DNA of 64,000 nucleotides from Ponticaulis profundi (GTDB lineage: Bacteria; Pseudomonadota; Alphaproteobacteria; Caulobacterales; Hyphomonadaceae): assembly GCF_042659465.1 (NCBI RefSeq), contig NZ_JBHSSW010000066.1, positions 124,001 to 188,000 on the forward strand, given 5' to 3'. Below the pieces are notes generated by a model. The model was not told the DNA's origin. It was given only the letters and a program-made list of their open reading frames with translations, and made no database searches. Of the stretch, positions 17,914-26,816 are shown piece by piece. Position 1 is the stretch's first letter, and every line of letters starts with the position of its first letter. The position numbers and the translations under genes were made by a program.

Positions 17914-20355
17914 TTAGCCGGCGCTTTTCTTCTGCCACCAGCCGCGTCGGATGGTTTTTGGCTTCTCCGTCTCCGGAAGTTCAATGACCTCTTCTTCGGT
18001 AGCATTGGTTTCTGCTGTATCGGTAGCTGCTGCCACATCTTCTGTATCTGTGGAAACAGCGTCAGGGCCTGTCACTTCCTGAGTTGGCTCTGTTGAAACA
18101 GCATCTGGTACTTCAGATGCGCCGGCCGCTTCTGTTTCAGGTGGCAACTCGGAAGATTGAGACTCGGCTTCAACCGCTACTGTACTTTCGACTTCAGTGG
18201 CGACTGTTTCCGGTTCGCTGACGGTCTCTGGGGCAGTGTTTTCACTGTCATCCGTGTTGCTTTCAGCGACCGCTTCTTTTTCTTCCGAGGCTTCAACAAC
18301 GATCGCCGTGGCCTCAATCGTTATACCGTCGACGAGTTCGATCACGTTGGAGGCCGCGCCGTCCATGAACGCGCTTCCATCCTCGGTTTTTTGGTCATCA
18401 ACGAGTTCGATGATGTTTGGCTCATTGTTATCGCGACGTCTGCGTCGGCCGCCACGACGTCCGCGACGGCGGCGCTTGCGGTTGGAGCCTTCTTCCTCGT
18501 CATCCGAATTTTCAGACGTCTCGAAAGACATTGGTCCGTCATTATCGTTGTCACTGTCATCCGAATCCTGTGTCGGATCTTCAAGGACTTTCAGATTGTC
18601 GGATTTCTTGTCCTTGCGTGATGAGCGGCGTCGGCGACCTGAAGAGCGTCGTTCTTTGACGGGTTCTTCCTCGTCCTCGATCGCTTCGATTTCTTCATCT
18701 TCCTCAGGCTCGTCAATTTCAATGACAGGCAATTGTGGAATCGGCTTCGGCTTCGGCGGATCAAGAACCTTGCCGGTTTCATCCTCTACGCGAATTTCGA
18801 ATTCGCCATTGCGAAGGTCATTGCGCGCAGAGATCTGAACCAGCATCGACGTGCGATTTTCAAGATCTGCGATAGCCTGCCGCTTCTCGTTCAGAAGGAA
18901 GAGTACGACATCCGTCGGTGCCTGCGCCTCGACAGAGCCGCTGGTAAGACCAGCACAACGGTTTTCCAGCGCGCGCAGCAATTGCAGTGCCGATGACTCA
19001 ATCGAGCGGATATGGCCTGTACCATTGCAATGATCACACGGGTCTGAGCTGGAATCGAGCACGCCTGCGCGTCGGCGCTGACGAGATATTTCCATCAGAC
19101 CAAACATGCTGATCTTGCTGTTCTGAACGCGTGCTCGGTCGAACTTGAGGCAGTCCTTCATTTTGCGTTCGATGGCGCGATTGTTCTTGTTCTCCTCCAT
19201 ATCGATGAAGTCGATAACAATCAGGCCGGCGAGATCGCGCAAACGCATCTGACGGCATGCTTCTTCAGCAGCTTCGAGATTGGTGCGAAGGGCGGTCTGC
19301 TCAATATTGCGTTCGCGTGTCGCTTTACCGGAGTTTACGTCGATTGCGACGAGTGCTTCGGTCTGGTGAATGACGATATAACCACCTGACTTCAGGTTCA
19401 CGACAGGACTGAAGATCGTATCAAGTTGTGGTTCAACGCGATAATCTGCGAAGAGTGGCGCGCCGGTTTTATGTTGCTGGACCCTCTTTGAGTGGCTTGG
19501 CATCAGCATTTTTGCCAGGTCCTTGGCCTCGCGATAGGCTGGCTCACCATCGACCAGAACCTGGTCGATGTCCTTGTCATAAAGATCCCGCAGTGCTCGA
19601 TGAACGAGTCCTGCTTCTTCGTTGATCATGCAAGGTGCGACGGATGATAGCGTGAGCTCTCTGATCTTGCTCCAGAGGCGGATCAGATACTCAAAATCTC
19701 GCTTGATCTCTGTTTTGGTACGTTTCGCGCCAGCCGTGCGAACGATCAGTCCCATGCCTTCCGGAACATTGAGTTCGCTAACGATTGTCTTCAATCGCTT
19801 GCGGTCCGCAGCATTTGTGATTTTGCGCGAGATGCCGCCGCCACGAGGTGTGTTTGGCATCAGGACACAATAGCGGCCTGCCAGTGAGAGATAGGTTGTC
19901 AGAGCTGCGCCTTTATTGCCGCGCTCTTCTTTTACCACCTGTACCAGCATGATCTGGCGACGGCGGATGACTTCCTGGATCTTGTAACGCTTCTGCTGGG
20001 ATGACTTTGGCGCGGGACGGCCGTCTTCGTCGTCCTCATCAATATCATCTGCAAAATCGTCGTCTGAAGACGAACTTTGTTCCGCCAGCAGAGCTTCGCG
20101 ATCAGCCTGAGGAAGCTGGTAATAATCCGGGTGAATCTCGCTGAAGGCGAGGAAGCCATGTCGGTTGCCACCAAAATCTACGAAGGCGGCCTGCAAAGAT
20201 GGCTCTACGCGAGTGATTTTGGCGAGATATATATTTCCTCTGAGTTGTTTCTTTTTGGCGCTTTCGAAATCAAAGTCTTCGACTTGCCCCTTGTTGACCA
20301 CGGCAACCCGGACTTCCTCCGGGTGAACCGCGTCGATCAACATCATTTTTGTCAT
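17914..20355 (-). CDS. rne: Ribonuclease E
   Basis: 813 residues. The N-terminal S1 region (RGNIYLAKITRVEPSLQAAFVDFGGNRHGFLAFSEI) carries an acidic insertion after residue 90. Next come the RNase H-like and 5'-sensor parts and the catalytic DNase I-like subdomain (ALVAIDVNSGKATRERNIEQTALRTNLEAAEE, LIVIDFIDM). The zinc-link CDHCNGTG joins protomers in the tetramer. The last 300 residues are disordered: acidic blocks, an arginine-rich RNA-binding stretch near residues 625-645, and the C-terminal tail RRGWWQKKSAG, an ending I associate with alphaproteobacterial RNase E. It initiates mRNA decay and 5S/tRNA processing. ATG 20355 has an AGGA nine bases upstream. Confidence 0.96.
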   Translation of the reverse strand: MTKMMLIDAVHPEEVRVAVVNKGQVEDFDFESAKKKQLRGNIYLAKITRVEPSLQAAFVDFGGNRHGFLAFSEIHPDYYQLPQADREALLAEQSSSSDDDFADDIDEDDEDGRPAPKSSQQKRYKIQEVIRRRQIMLVQVVKEERGNKGAALTTYLSLAGRYCVLMPNTPRGGGISRKITNAADRKRLKTIVSELNVPEGMGLIVRTAGAKRTKTEIKRDFEYLIRLWSKIRELTLSSVAPCMINEEAGLVHRALRDLYDKDIDQVLVDGEPAYREAKDLAKMLMPSHSKRVQQHKTGAPLFADYRVEPQLDTIFSPVVNLKSGGYIVIHQTEALVAIDVNSGKATRERNIEQTALRTNLEAAEEACRQMRLRDLAGLIVIDFIDMEENKNNRAIERKMKDCLKFDRARVQNSKISMFGLMEISRQRRRAGVLDSSSDPCDHCNGTGHIRSIESSALQLLRALENRCAGLTSGSVEAQAPTDVVLFLLNEKRQAIADLENRTSMLVQISARNDLRNGEFEIRVEDETGKVLDPPKPKPIPQLPVIEIDEPEEDEEIEAIEDEEEPVKERRSSGRRRRSSRKDKKSDNLKVLEDPTQDSDDSDNDNDGPMSFETSENSDDEEEGSNRKRRRRGRRGGRRRRRDNNEPNIIELVDDQKTEDGSAFMDGAASNVIELVDGITIEATAIVVEASEEKEAVAESNTDDSENTAPETVSEPETVATEVESTVAVEAESQSSELPPETEAAGASEVPDAVSTEPTQEVTGPDAVSTDTEDVAAATDTAETNATEEEVIELPETEKPKTIRRGWWQKKSAG

Positions 20356-20747
20356 TCAAGCTATTCCTGATGCACCGGCTGTTTTTCCGCGCAATCATCC
20401 TCGATTGCCCGCGGTCAGCCAGGTGGTGATAATTGTTGTGTGGAGTGGTTTGGAGAACGGACTGAGGCGGTGTCCATGTATGTATGGATTGCGAAGCCAT
20501 CAGAATAAACGTCCCAAACTCGTCTTTCGAAGCAGCGGCAGCGTACTGTTTATACCTGTCCGCCCCGGTTGAATTCGTATTCATGTGTGGCACGGTGGGC
20601 CACAATGTCTCTACACTGCCTAATATTCGTCGAAAAATAAAGAGAAAAGAATAGGGCAACAATTTTTGCTCAGTGTTAATACACGTAAATGCCATGTTAA
20701 CCCTGATCTGCCTAATTGTGATTCGTTGAGTTGAGGTGATGAGCACA
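20356..20747. other. Intergenic region between rne and the amidase gene
   Basis: About 390 bases between divergent genes. It must contain the rne leader, which in other bacteria is long and used for autoregulation, and the amidase promoter. I see only a very short GTGTTAATACAC palindrome near 20675 and no coding frame that looks real. Confidence 0.4.
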
Positions 20748-22049
20748 ATGAAACTGGCGAAATTCTCGTTTCTGTCTGCGTTTTTGGTCGCATTGATCGG
20801 TGTATTGGCGCCGGTTCAAGCACGTGCCGCGTCAGGCGCAGCGATTACGAATATTCAGATTGGCTATGATGGCGCACAAACGACGCGTCTGGTCATCGAT
20901 GCCAGCAAAGACCTCGATTACTCCCAGTTTGCGCTCGTGAATGGCGGATTGCGTTATGTGATCGACTTTGAACACCTGTCCTGGGACCTGCCAAGCGCAA
21001 CTGATTCGTCGGGCGAGGGGCAGGGTGTGGGCGGTATTCAACGCTATCGCTATGCGCAGAATTCGAAAACAAAGTCTCGACTTGTGCTCGATCTTGATGA
21101 GCCGCTTCTGCTTGAGAGTGCTTTTACGATGTCGCCTAAAGCGGCGTCTGAACCGTACAAACTTGTACTCGATTTTCGAAAAACCGACCTGGAGACGTTC
21201 AGCCGACTGCGTCCTGCTCCGATCGGCGTTAGTGCATCAGTGGAACAGCCTGCGACGATGCGGTCTGTCGAAACGGTCGGGGAGGTCATCGAAAAGGCTG
21301 ATTTCACGCCTGTTGCACCTTCGAAGCCTGTGCCGGCGCTTTCAGATCCGGTGCTTCGAGCAAATCTACCAGTTGTCGTGATTGATGCCGGACATGGAGG
21401 CAAAGACCCGGGAGCGATCGGTTCAAAGGGCACGTTCGAGAAAGATGTTGTGCTCAAGGCTGCATTGTCTCTTAGAGATGCTCTGGTCGATTCAGGACAG
21501 TATGTCGTCATTCTGACGCGTGAGGGCGATGAATATGTTGATCACGCTGATCGTATCGCGATTGCACGCGAAGCGGATGCCGATCTCTTTATCTCTTTGC
21601 ATGCGGACTCTGCTGGCAATCATTCTGTCACGGGGGCTTCCGTTTATACGCTGGCGCCGTCAGCTGATGAACGCTTGCGCAACATGCGTGAGCGCGAGGA
21701 ATGGAACGTACCGCTTGAGGTTGATCTGTCTGAGAAAGATGTTGAGGACATCCTTGTCGATCTGATGACGCGCGAAACGCAGAACTATTCGGCAGAGTTC
21801 GCAGAAGTCCTGATTCCTCAAATGGCAAAAGCAGGCCCTGTCGTTCGAAACACGCACCGTCGTGCGAACTTCTACGTTCTTTTGTCTCCGAACGTTCCGG
21901 CAGTTCTGCTTGAGCTTGGCTTTCTGACCAATTCCAAAGATGAAACCCGACTGACATCTGGCGATGGCATTGAGAAATCCATGGGCGCGGTTAAATCCGC
22001 AATTGATATCTATTTCGAAGAGCAACGCAGGCTCGGCGCGCGATACTAG
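20748..22049 (+). CDS. amiC: N-acetylmuramoyl-L-alanine amidase (AmiC type)
   Basis: About 433 residues. A cleavable signal peptide (KFSFLSAFLVALIGVLAPVQARA) directs it to the periplasm. An AMIN domain at about residues 30-130 (ITNIQIGYDGAQTTRLVIDASKDLDYSQFAL) targets septal peptidoglycan. A zinc amidase_3 domain fills residues 210-425: VVVIDAGHGGKDPGAIG, LFISLHADS, and the C-terminal VPAVLLELGFLTNSKDE with the catalytic Glu. It cleaves the bond between MurNAc and the stem peptide during cell separation. Starts at 20736 (GTG), 20739 and 20748 are all in frame; the last gives the best spacing from GAGG and the cleanest signal peptide. Confidence 0.93.
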   Translation: MKLAKFSFLSAFLVALIGVLAPVQARAASGAAITNIQIGYDGAQTTRLVIDASKDLDYSQFALVNGGLRYVIDFEHLSWDLPSATDSSGEGQGVGGIQRYRYAQNSKTKSRLVLDLDEPLLLESAFTMSPKAASEPYKLVLDFRKTDLETFSRLRPAPIGVSASVEQPATMRSVETVGEVIEKADFTPVAPSKPVPALSDPVLRANLPVVVIDAGHGGKDPGAIGSKGTFEKDVVLKAALSLRDALVDSGQYVVILTREGDEYVDHADRIAIAREADADLFISLHADSAGNHSVTGASVYTLAPSADERLRNMREREEWNVPLEVDLSEKDVEDILVDLMTRETQNYSAEFAEVLIPQMAKAGPVVRNTHRRANFYVLLSPNVPAVLLELGFLTNSKDETRLTSGDGIEKSMGAVKSAIDIYFEEQRRLGARY

Positions 22050-22092
22050 CCAGTCTTCTAGATGTCATATATCGATGTCGATCGCATTGCGG

Positions 22093-22782
22093 TCAGTCTT
22101 CTTTACGAAGGCCTTCTTCTATGTATCGATCCCAAGCTTCGCCAACGTCGCCAAAAAATGCAACGTTGCCTTTTTTCAAGTATAGGCCAAGATTGCACAT
22201 ATCCCTGGATAGCCTTTGGTGGTGTGTTGCGAGTACTAGCATTCCGGATTTCTCAACCAATTCTTCCATGCGTTTGGCACTCTTTTCCCGGAAGCCAGCA
22301 TCTCCCGCTCCTAGCCATTCATCCATGAGCAATATGTCGGGATCAAATGCGGTCGCGGCAGCAAACACACAACGCATTGCCATGCCTTGTGAATAAATTT
22401 CCATTGGTCGATCAATATACTCACCAATGTCAGCGAAATCGATCATTTCGGGCAATTTGTCTTTGACTTCTTTGTAGGAACGCCCTTGTACCATGTTGCG
22501 AAGAAGCATGTTGCGGCGGCCAGTACTTTCCTTGCGAGTGCCCAGACCTACATTGAATAGAGCGTTTATCTCGCCTTCGATCTCAAGCATACCTGATGAT
22601 GGCTCAAGAATACCCGCAAGTGTCTGCATCAAGGTCGACTTACCAGCACCGTTCGGTCCTATCAGAGCTAGTCGGTCACCATCTTTTATCTCGAAATTTA
22701 CGTTCGATAGGATCGTTTCGGATCCAAAAATGCGTCTTCCGGAAAGTTTCACGCACATATCTTTAGCTAGAATTTTTGGCAT
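22093..22782 (-). CDS. ABC transporter ATP-binding protein, polysaccharide export (Wzt/KpsT type)
   Basis: 229 residues. Walker A is GPNGAGKST near residue 40; Walker B is ILLMDEWLGAGD, the characteristic E-W-L form of polysaccharide exporters; the signature region reads YSQGMAMR. These features identify the nucleotide-binding subunit that energises capsule or O-antigen export. It lacks the extra C-terminal carbohydrate-recognition domain of Wzt proteins, so it is nearer KpsT. It follows the permease gene by 11 bases on the same strand and is convergent with amiC. The substrate is presumably the glycan made by the genes at 0.7-15.5 kb, but that is inference. Confidence 0.9.
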   Translation of the reverse strand: MPKILAKDMCVKLSGRRIFGSETILSNVNFEIKDGDRLALIGPNGAGKSTLMQTLAGILEPSSGMLEIEGEINALFNVGLGTRKESTGRRNMLLRNMVQGRSYKEVKDKLPEMIDFADIGEYIDRPMEIYSQGMAMRCVFAAATAFDPDILLMDEWLGAGDAGFREKSAKRMEELVEKSGMLVLATHHQRLSRDMCNLGLYLKKGNVAFFGDVGEAWDRYIEEGLRKED

Positions 22783-22793
22783 ACTGATAAAGC

Positions 22794-23573
22794 CTACAGG
22801 TGAGCCGGTATACGTTTACGGAAGATGGTGAATGCGACGATCGACAAGATCAAGAAGCTGAGGGTAATCCCTCCGACGATACTCCAATTAAGGAGGGATG
22901 CTCTTTCTCCCATTAGAGGAGCCCGGAATATCGCGATATAATGGGTGAATGGTACCCAGTTGGCTATGAATGAACGACTACCAAGGTCGGAGGGTATCCA
23001 CACGATTGGTGTGATAAAAAAAGAGATACGCATAATTGTCGACACAACTTGAACCAGATCCCGGGCAAATACGCATACGATTGCTAAAAAGAGCATGACC
23101 CAGAAAAGGGAGAAAAAGTTCACGAAAATTCCGCCGAAAGCCCAAAGGGCGTCTGCCACCGAGTATGGACGCAGATAGTACGCGACCGGAAAAATAACGA
23201 TCAAAAGAATGACGAAGTTCAGCATCTGACCAAAAATCGCCTGTAAGACGAAAAGGCTATATGGGGATTTAATGCCCATTATCCAACCTTTTGCATTTAT
23301 GAGTGTTGCTGCGCCGCTGCTGATACACCCGGCAATAAGGGTCCAAATTCCGAAACCAAGTAAGAGGTGGGCTGCGAAGTAATTTCCATCGGCTGGACTA
23401 AGTCTTGAAAAAATAAAAAGCTTTACGCCGACAAACGCCATGAAGCCAACGACAACCCAAACCGGCCCGAGGTAAGTCCGATGGTAGTTTGCCTTCAAGT
23501 TCTCAAATGCCAGTAGAGTCCAAAGCCGCCATCGAGTAAGGCCAAGCCAGAGATCTTTAAAAGCTGATTGCAT
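22794..23573 (-). CDS. ABC-2 type polysaccharide export permease (KpsM/Wzm type)
   Basis: About 259 residues with six hydrophobic segments, for example VWVVVGFMAFVGVKLFIF, LLLGFGIWTLIAGCISSG and the C-terminal IVGGITLSFLILSIVAFTIF. The N-terminal LWTLLAFENLKANYHRTYLGPVW is the amphipathic region with the R-x-x-x-L-G-P-x-W motif typical of the O-antigen/capsule ABC-2 permease family. I start it at ATG 23573 rather than the TTG at 23597. It forms the inner-membrane channel with the ATPase encoded 11 bases downstream. The pair is more AT-rich than the flanking genes and sits between amiC and the PBP1A gene, facing the other way. Confidence 0.88.
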   Translation of the reverse strand: MQSAFKDLWLGLTRWRLWTLLAFENLKANYHRTYLGPVWVVVGFMAFVGVKLFIFSRLSPADGNYFAAHLLLGFGIWTLIAGCISSGAATLINAKGWIMGIKSPYSLFVLQAIFGQMLNFVILLIVIFPVAYYLRPYSVADALWAFGGIFVNFFSLFWVMLFLAIVCVFARDLVQVVSTIMRISFFITPIVWIPSDLGSRSFIANWVPFTHYIAIFRAPLMGERASLLNWSIVGGITLSFLILSIVAFTIFRKRIPAHL

Positions 23574-23957
23574 TTTTGATTCACGACCTCTGAACAAATT
23601 ACGTCGTTAGGCGATTAGGAAGCAGATCAAAGATTCCCGAAGTTTGTTCGCTGAATGGAACACCTTGAACGGGTGCGTCAACTGAAGAAGGCTCATTAGG
23701 ATGATTTTTCAGAGAACGCTATCGGGGTGAGCGAAATTTGCGTGTTGCTTCAGTTAACTAATTCAGAAGGTCTTGGTGGCGCGTTGGATTCACTGTTTTT
23801 TGTCCGCGTTTCATGGACCGAATGTCATTTGCATCTGGTTCATGGACAGATAGCGTTAAGTATGGCTTTTCTGCGAATGGAACCAACTCGGCCTTAGAAT
23901 CGTCGTACTTCGAAGCGAATTCGCGATGAAATGCCTACGGCAACAGTGTGAGACCAG
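23574..23957. other. Intergenic region between the exporter pair and PBP1A gene
   Basis: About 384 bases between divergent genes. It contains the nine-base direct repeat TTCATGGAC at 23810-23818 and 23839-23847. I see no plausible coding frame, tRNA or strong hairpin. Promoters for both directions are expected here. Confidence 0.35.
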
Positions 23958-26759
23958 ATGACAAATACGCCTTCGAACAATTCTTCTGCGCTTGCAAAGA
24001 CAGGGAGCGCACTCTCCGGCTTTTTTACAGGCTCGATTTTTCGATGGCTGCTCGTAGCTATAGGCGTTCTGGGCATGGCCGCAACATTTGTTGTGATGGG
24101 CTATGTTCAGTCGCAGTCCCGGAATTTGCCGTCGGTCGATACGCTCGCGGAATACAAACCGGAAGTAACATCGCGCGTTCACGCAGGTGATGGACGGCTG
24201 ATTGCAGAGTTCGCGAGTGAGCACCGCGTTTACATTCCGTATGATGGTATTCCGGAACATGTGATTCAGGCGTTTGTCTCAGCTGAAGACAAGAACTTCT
24301 TCAGCCATAGTGGGCTCGACTATTTCGGTATGATGCGTGCGGGCATTCGCAATGTGCGAGACATTTTGCGCGGCGTGGATGGCAATTTGCAAGGTGGTTC
24401 GACCATTACGCAGCAGGTCGCAAAGAACATGTTGCTGGCGGACTCCTCCCAAAAGCTGGAACGCAAGGTAAGAGAGGCAATTCTCGCCAAGCGTATGGAA
24501 AAAGCTTTCACCAAAGCGGAAATTGCTGAGCTGTATCTCAACGAAATTTATCTCGGCGGGAGCTCTTATGGGGTCGCTTCGGCAGCCCTGAACTATTTCA
24601 ACAAGTCTCTCCCGGATCTCTCTCTTGAGGAAGCTGCTGTGCTGGCTGCGATGGCTCAGCGTCCGGGTGATGTGAATCCGTTCCGGAAAGCTGAACGTTC
24701 ACGCATTCGTCGTAACTGGGTTCTTGGGCGTATGGCCAAGAATGGCTTCATTACAAATGCTGAAGCGCGCGAAGCTCAGGAAGCTCCACTTGAAACCCGC
24801 TCGCGTCTGAAGGGGGCTGAGTATGCGGCCGCAACGTATTTTGTCGAAGAGCTGCGCCGGGACCTGATTGAACTTGTCGGGGAAGACGAGCTTAAAGAAG
24901 ACGGTCTTTCCATTCGCTCCACACTCGACACCCGTCTGCAGATTGCCGCGCAGGATGCCTTGCGCGCTGGGCTTGAAACGTATGATCGTCGCAAAGGTTT
25001 TCGTGGTCCACTGACCCAGATCGAACCGGGTGACGAGCAACTTGAAAAACTGAATGCGGTTGAACTTCCGGGTGGCTATGGCACGCGTGAAGCCGCACTG
25101 GTGCTTTCGGCATCCGATTCTGCCGTGCGCTTGTTGCTGACGGATGGCTACGAGATCGATCTCGCCTCAGATGATGTCACGTGGTCGCGCACATATCGTA
25201 CGTCTAATGGTTCACGCGGGTTGTCTCGCGGTGATGTCGTGATGGTTGGCGTGGAGCGGGAAATTGTTTCTCCCGAAGGCTCCGAAGAAACCAACCCGGC
25301 AGGCGACCCGGTCGAATCGCAGGAGACGGTGACGGGCCTTCAGGGCGAAGGAGGTGAAGCAGCTGACCCGGAGATGATTTCCGAGGAAGAAGCTGCGCTT
25401 GAGAACCGACCTGTCGGCGAGGCCCGTCTGGGACAAATTCCATTGGTCGAGGGCGCGTTGCTTGCGCTTGACCCGCATACGGGTCGGATCCTTGCCATGG
25501 CTGGAGGGTATTCTTTCTGGAAAAGTCAGTTTAACCGAACCACGCAGGCGAAACGCCAGCCGGGATCGTCCTTTAAGCCGCTTGTCTATGCCTCAGCACT
25601 TGAGCTCGGGTATCCGCGTTCGGGACAACCAGCCTACACGCCTGCAAGCAAAATTCTCGATGCGCCGTTCATTCAGTGCGATTATTCTCGTGTCAGTGAT
25701 CAGTGTTATGCGCCGACCAACTACACGAGCGGTCGTTTCTACGGCATGAGTACGATGCGGCTGGGTCTGGAGAAATCCAGAAACGCTATGACCGTACGTC
25801 TCGCCAATGACATCGGTATGGAACACGTCGCTGAGTTCTCAGAGCGTATCGGCCTTTACGATCACCTTGATCCGTATCTCTCCATGTCTTTGGGAGCAGG
25901 CGAGGTCACCGTTTTCGACATGGCCAAATCTTACGCCTTGCTGGTCAATGGCGGAAAGAAGGTAACTCCGACCCTGTTTGACCGTGTGCAAGATCGCAAT
26001 GGCGACACGATTTTCAAATCGGACAGCCGCGAGTGCGAAGCCTGTGAAGCGGAATATGAAGGTCAGGCACCTCCTGTGCTCGCAGATAATCGCGAACAGG
26101 TCATTGATCCGATCGTTGCGTTTCAGATTGCCTACATTCTTCAGGGTGTTGTGGAGCGCGGCACAGCTGCCGGCATTCGTCGTGACTGTCCGCCTGGCGG
26201 ACCACAGGCCGGTGACGTCGAAGGTGTTCCGGAAATCTGTAAGCACACGCTCGGCGGAAAAACCGGTACAACCAATGATTATAATGATGCTTGGTTCATG
26301 GGGTTCTCGCCTGACCTTGTTGTCGGCATTTATGTAGGCTTTGACGAGCCGAAAACGCTTGGTGGCGGGGAGTCGGGCGGTCGCGTTGCTGCGCCCATCT
26401 TCGCGGACTTTATGGAAGATGCACTCAAAGGACGTGAACTCGTCCCACTGCGGGCTCCGAGTGGCGTTCGTTTTGTCAATATCGACGCCAGAACCGGGGA
26501 ACTGCCAGGCGCTGGAACCTCAAGCGTTATCCGGGAAGCATTCCGGAAAGGGTCGGAGCCAGGTTATTCCGATGCCTTCTATGAAGGTGGATTCGATCTT
26601 TATGGCGGCGGTGTAAGCTCGGGCAATGATGATGGGGCATCTGATCTCGATCTCGACAACTTCGGACCGGTTCAGGGATATGGTGATAGCGGCAATGAGC
26701 AACAGCAGCCGTATACGCCTCCGAATGCTGGCAACGATTTCGAAGACGGCGTTTACTAG
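23958..26759 (+). CDS. mrcA: Penicillin-binding protein 1A (bifunctional peptidoglycan synthase)
   Basis: 933 residues. One transmembrane anchor near residues 27-50 (IFRWLLVAIGVLGMAATFVVMGYV) precedes a GT51 glycosyltransferase domain with the catalytic Glu in FVSAEDKNFFSHSGLD and the motif GGSTITQQVAKNML. An inserted acidic stretch (ETNPAGDPVESQETVTG, near residues 435-480) precedes the transpeptidase. The serine site is PGSSFKPLVYA; the other conserved motifs are the SRN in EKSRNAMTVRLA and GGKTGTTND. The C-terminus is a Gly/Asp-rich tail. It polymerises and cross-links peptidoglycan in the periplasm. prfB follows 57 bases downstream. Confidence 0.95.
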   Translation: MTNTPSNNSSALAKTGSALSGFFTGSIFRWLLVAIGVLGMAATFVVMGYVQSQSRNLPSVDTLAEYKPEVTSRVHAGDGRLIAEFASEHRVYIPYDGIPEHVIQAFVSAEDKNFFSHSGLDYFGMMRAGIRNVRDILRGVDGNLQGGSTITQQVAKNMLLADSSQKLERKVREAILAKRMEKAFTKAEIAELYLNEIYLGGSSYGVASAALNYFNKSLPDLSLEEAAVLAAMAQRPGDVNPFRKAERSRIRRNWVLGRMAKNGFITNAEAREAQEAPLETRSRLKGAEYAAATYFVEELRRDLIELVGEDELKEDGLSIRSTLDTRLQIAAQDALRAGLETYDRRKGFRGPLTQIEPGDEQLEKLNAVELPGGYGTREAALVLSASDSAVRLLLTDGYEIDLASDDVTWSRTYRTSNGSRGLSRGDVVMVGVEREIVSPEGSEETNPAGDPVESQETVTGLQGEGGEAADPEMISEEEAALENRPVGEARLGQIPLVEGALLALDPHTGRILAMAGGYSFWKSQFNRTTQAKRQPGSSFKPLVYASALELGYPRSGQPAYTPASKILDAPFIQCDYSRVSDQCYAPTNYTSGRFYGMSTMRLGLEKSRNAMTVRLANDIGMEHVAEFSERIGLYDHLDPYLSMSLGAGEVTVFDMAKSYALLVNGGKKVTPTLFDRVQDRNGDTIFKSDSRECEACEAEYEGQAPPVLADNREQVIDPIVAFQIAYILQGVVERGTAAGIRRDCPPGGPQAGDVEGVPEICKHTLGGKTGTTNDYNDAWFMGFSPDLVVGIYVGFDEPKTLGGGESGGRVAAPIFADFMEDALKGRELVPLRAPSGVRFVNIDARTGELPGAGTSSVIREAFRKGSEPGYSDAFYEGGFDLYGGGVSSGNDDGASDLDLDNFGPVQGYGDSGNEQQQPYTPPNAGNDFEDGVY

Positions 26760-26816
26760 GCCCTCAAAACTTCTTAGACAGTCCGGCTCACCAGATACTC
26801 ATATTGGAGGACAGGC

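Noticed and set aside
18197..18838. 213-codon open frame opposite rne, rich in Ser and Arg
   Set aside because: It is the reverse reading of the acidic and arginine-rich tail of RNase E; the composition explains the open frame, and no start signal or domain supports it.
23810..23847. Nine-base direct repeat TTCATGGAC as a mobile-element footprint
   Set aside because: The copies are only 29 bases apart, with no transposase or inverted ends nearby.
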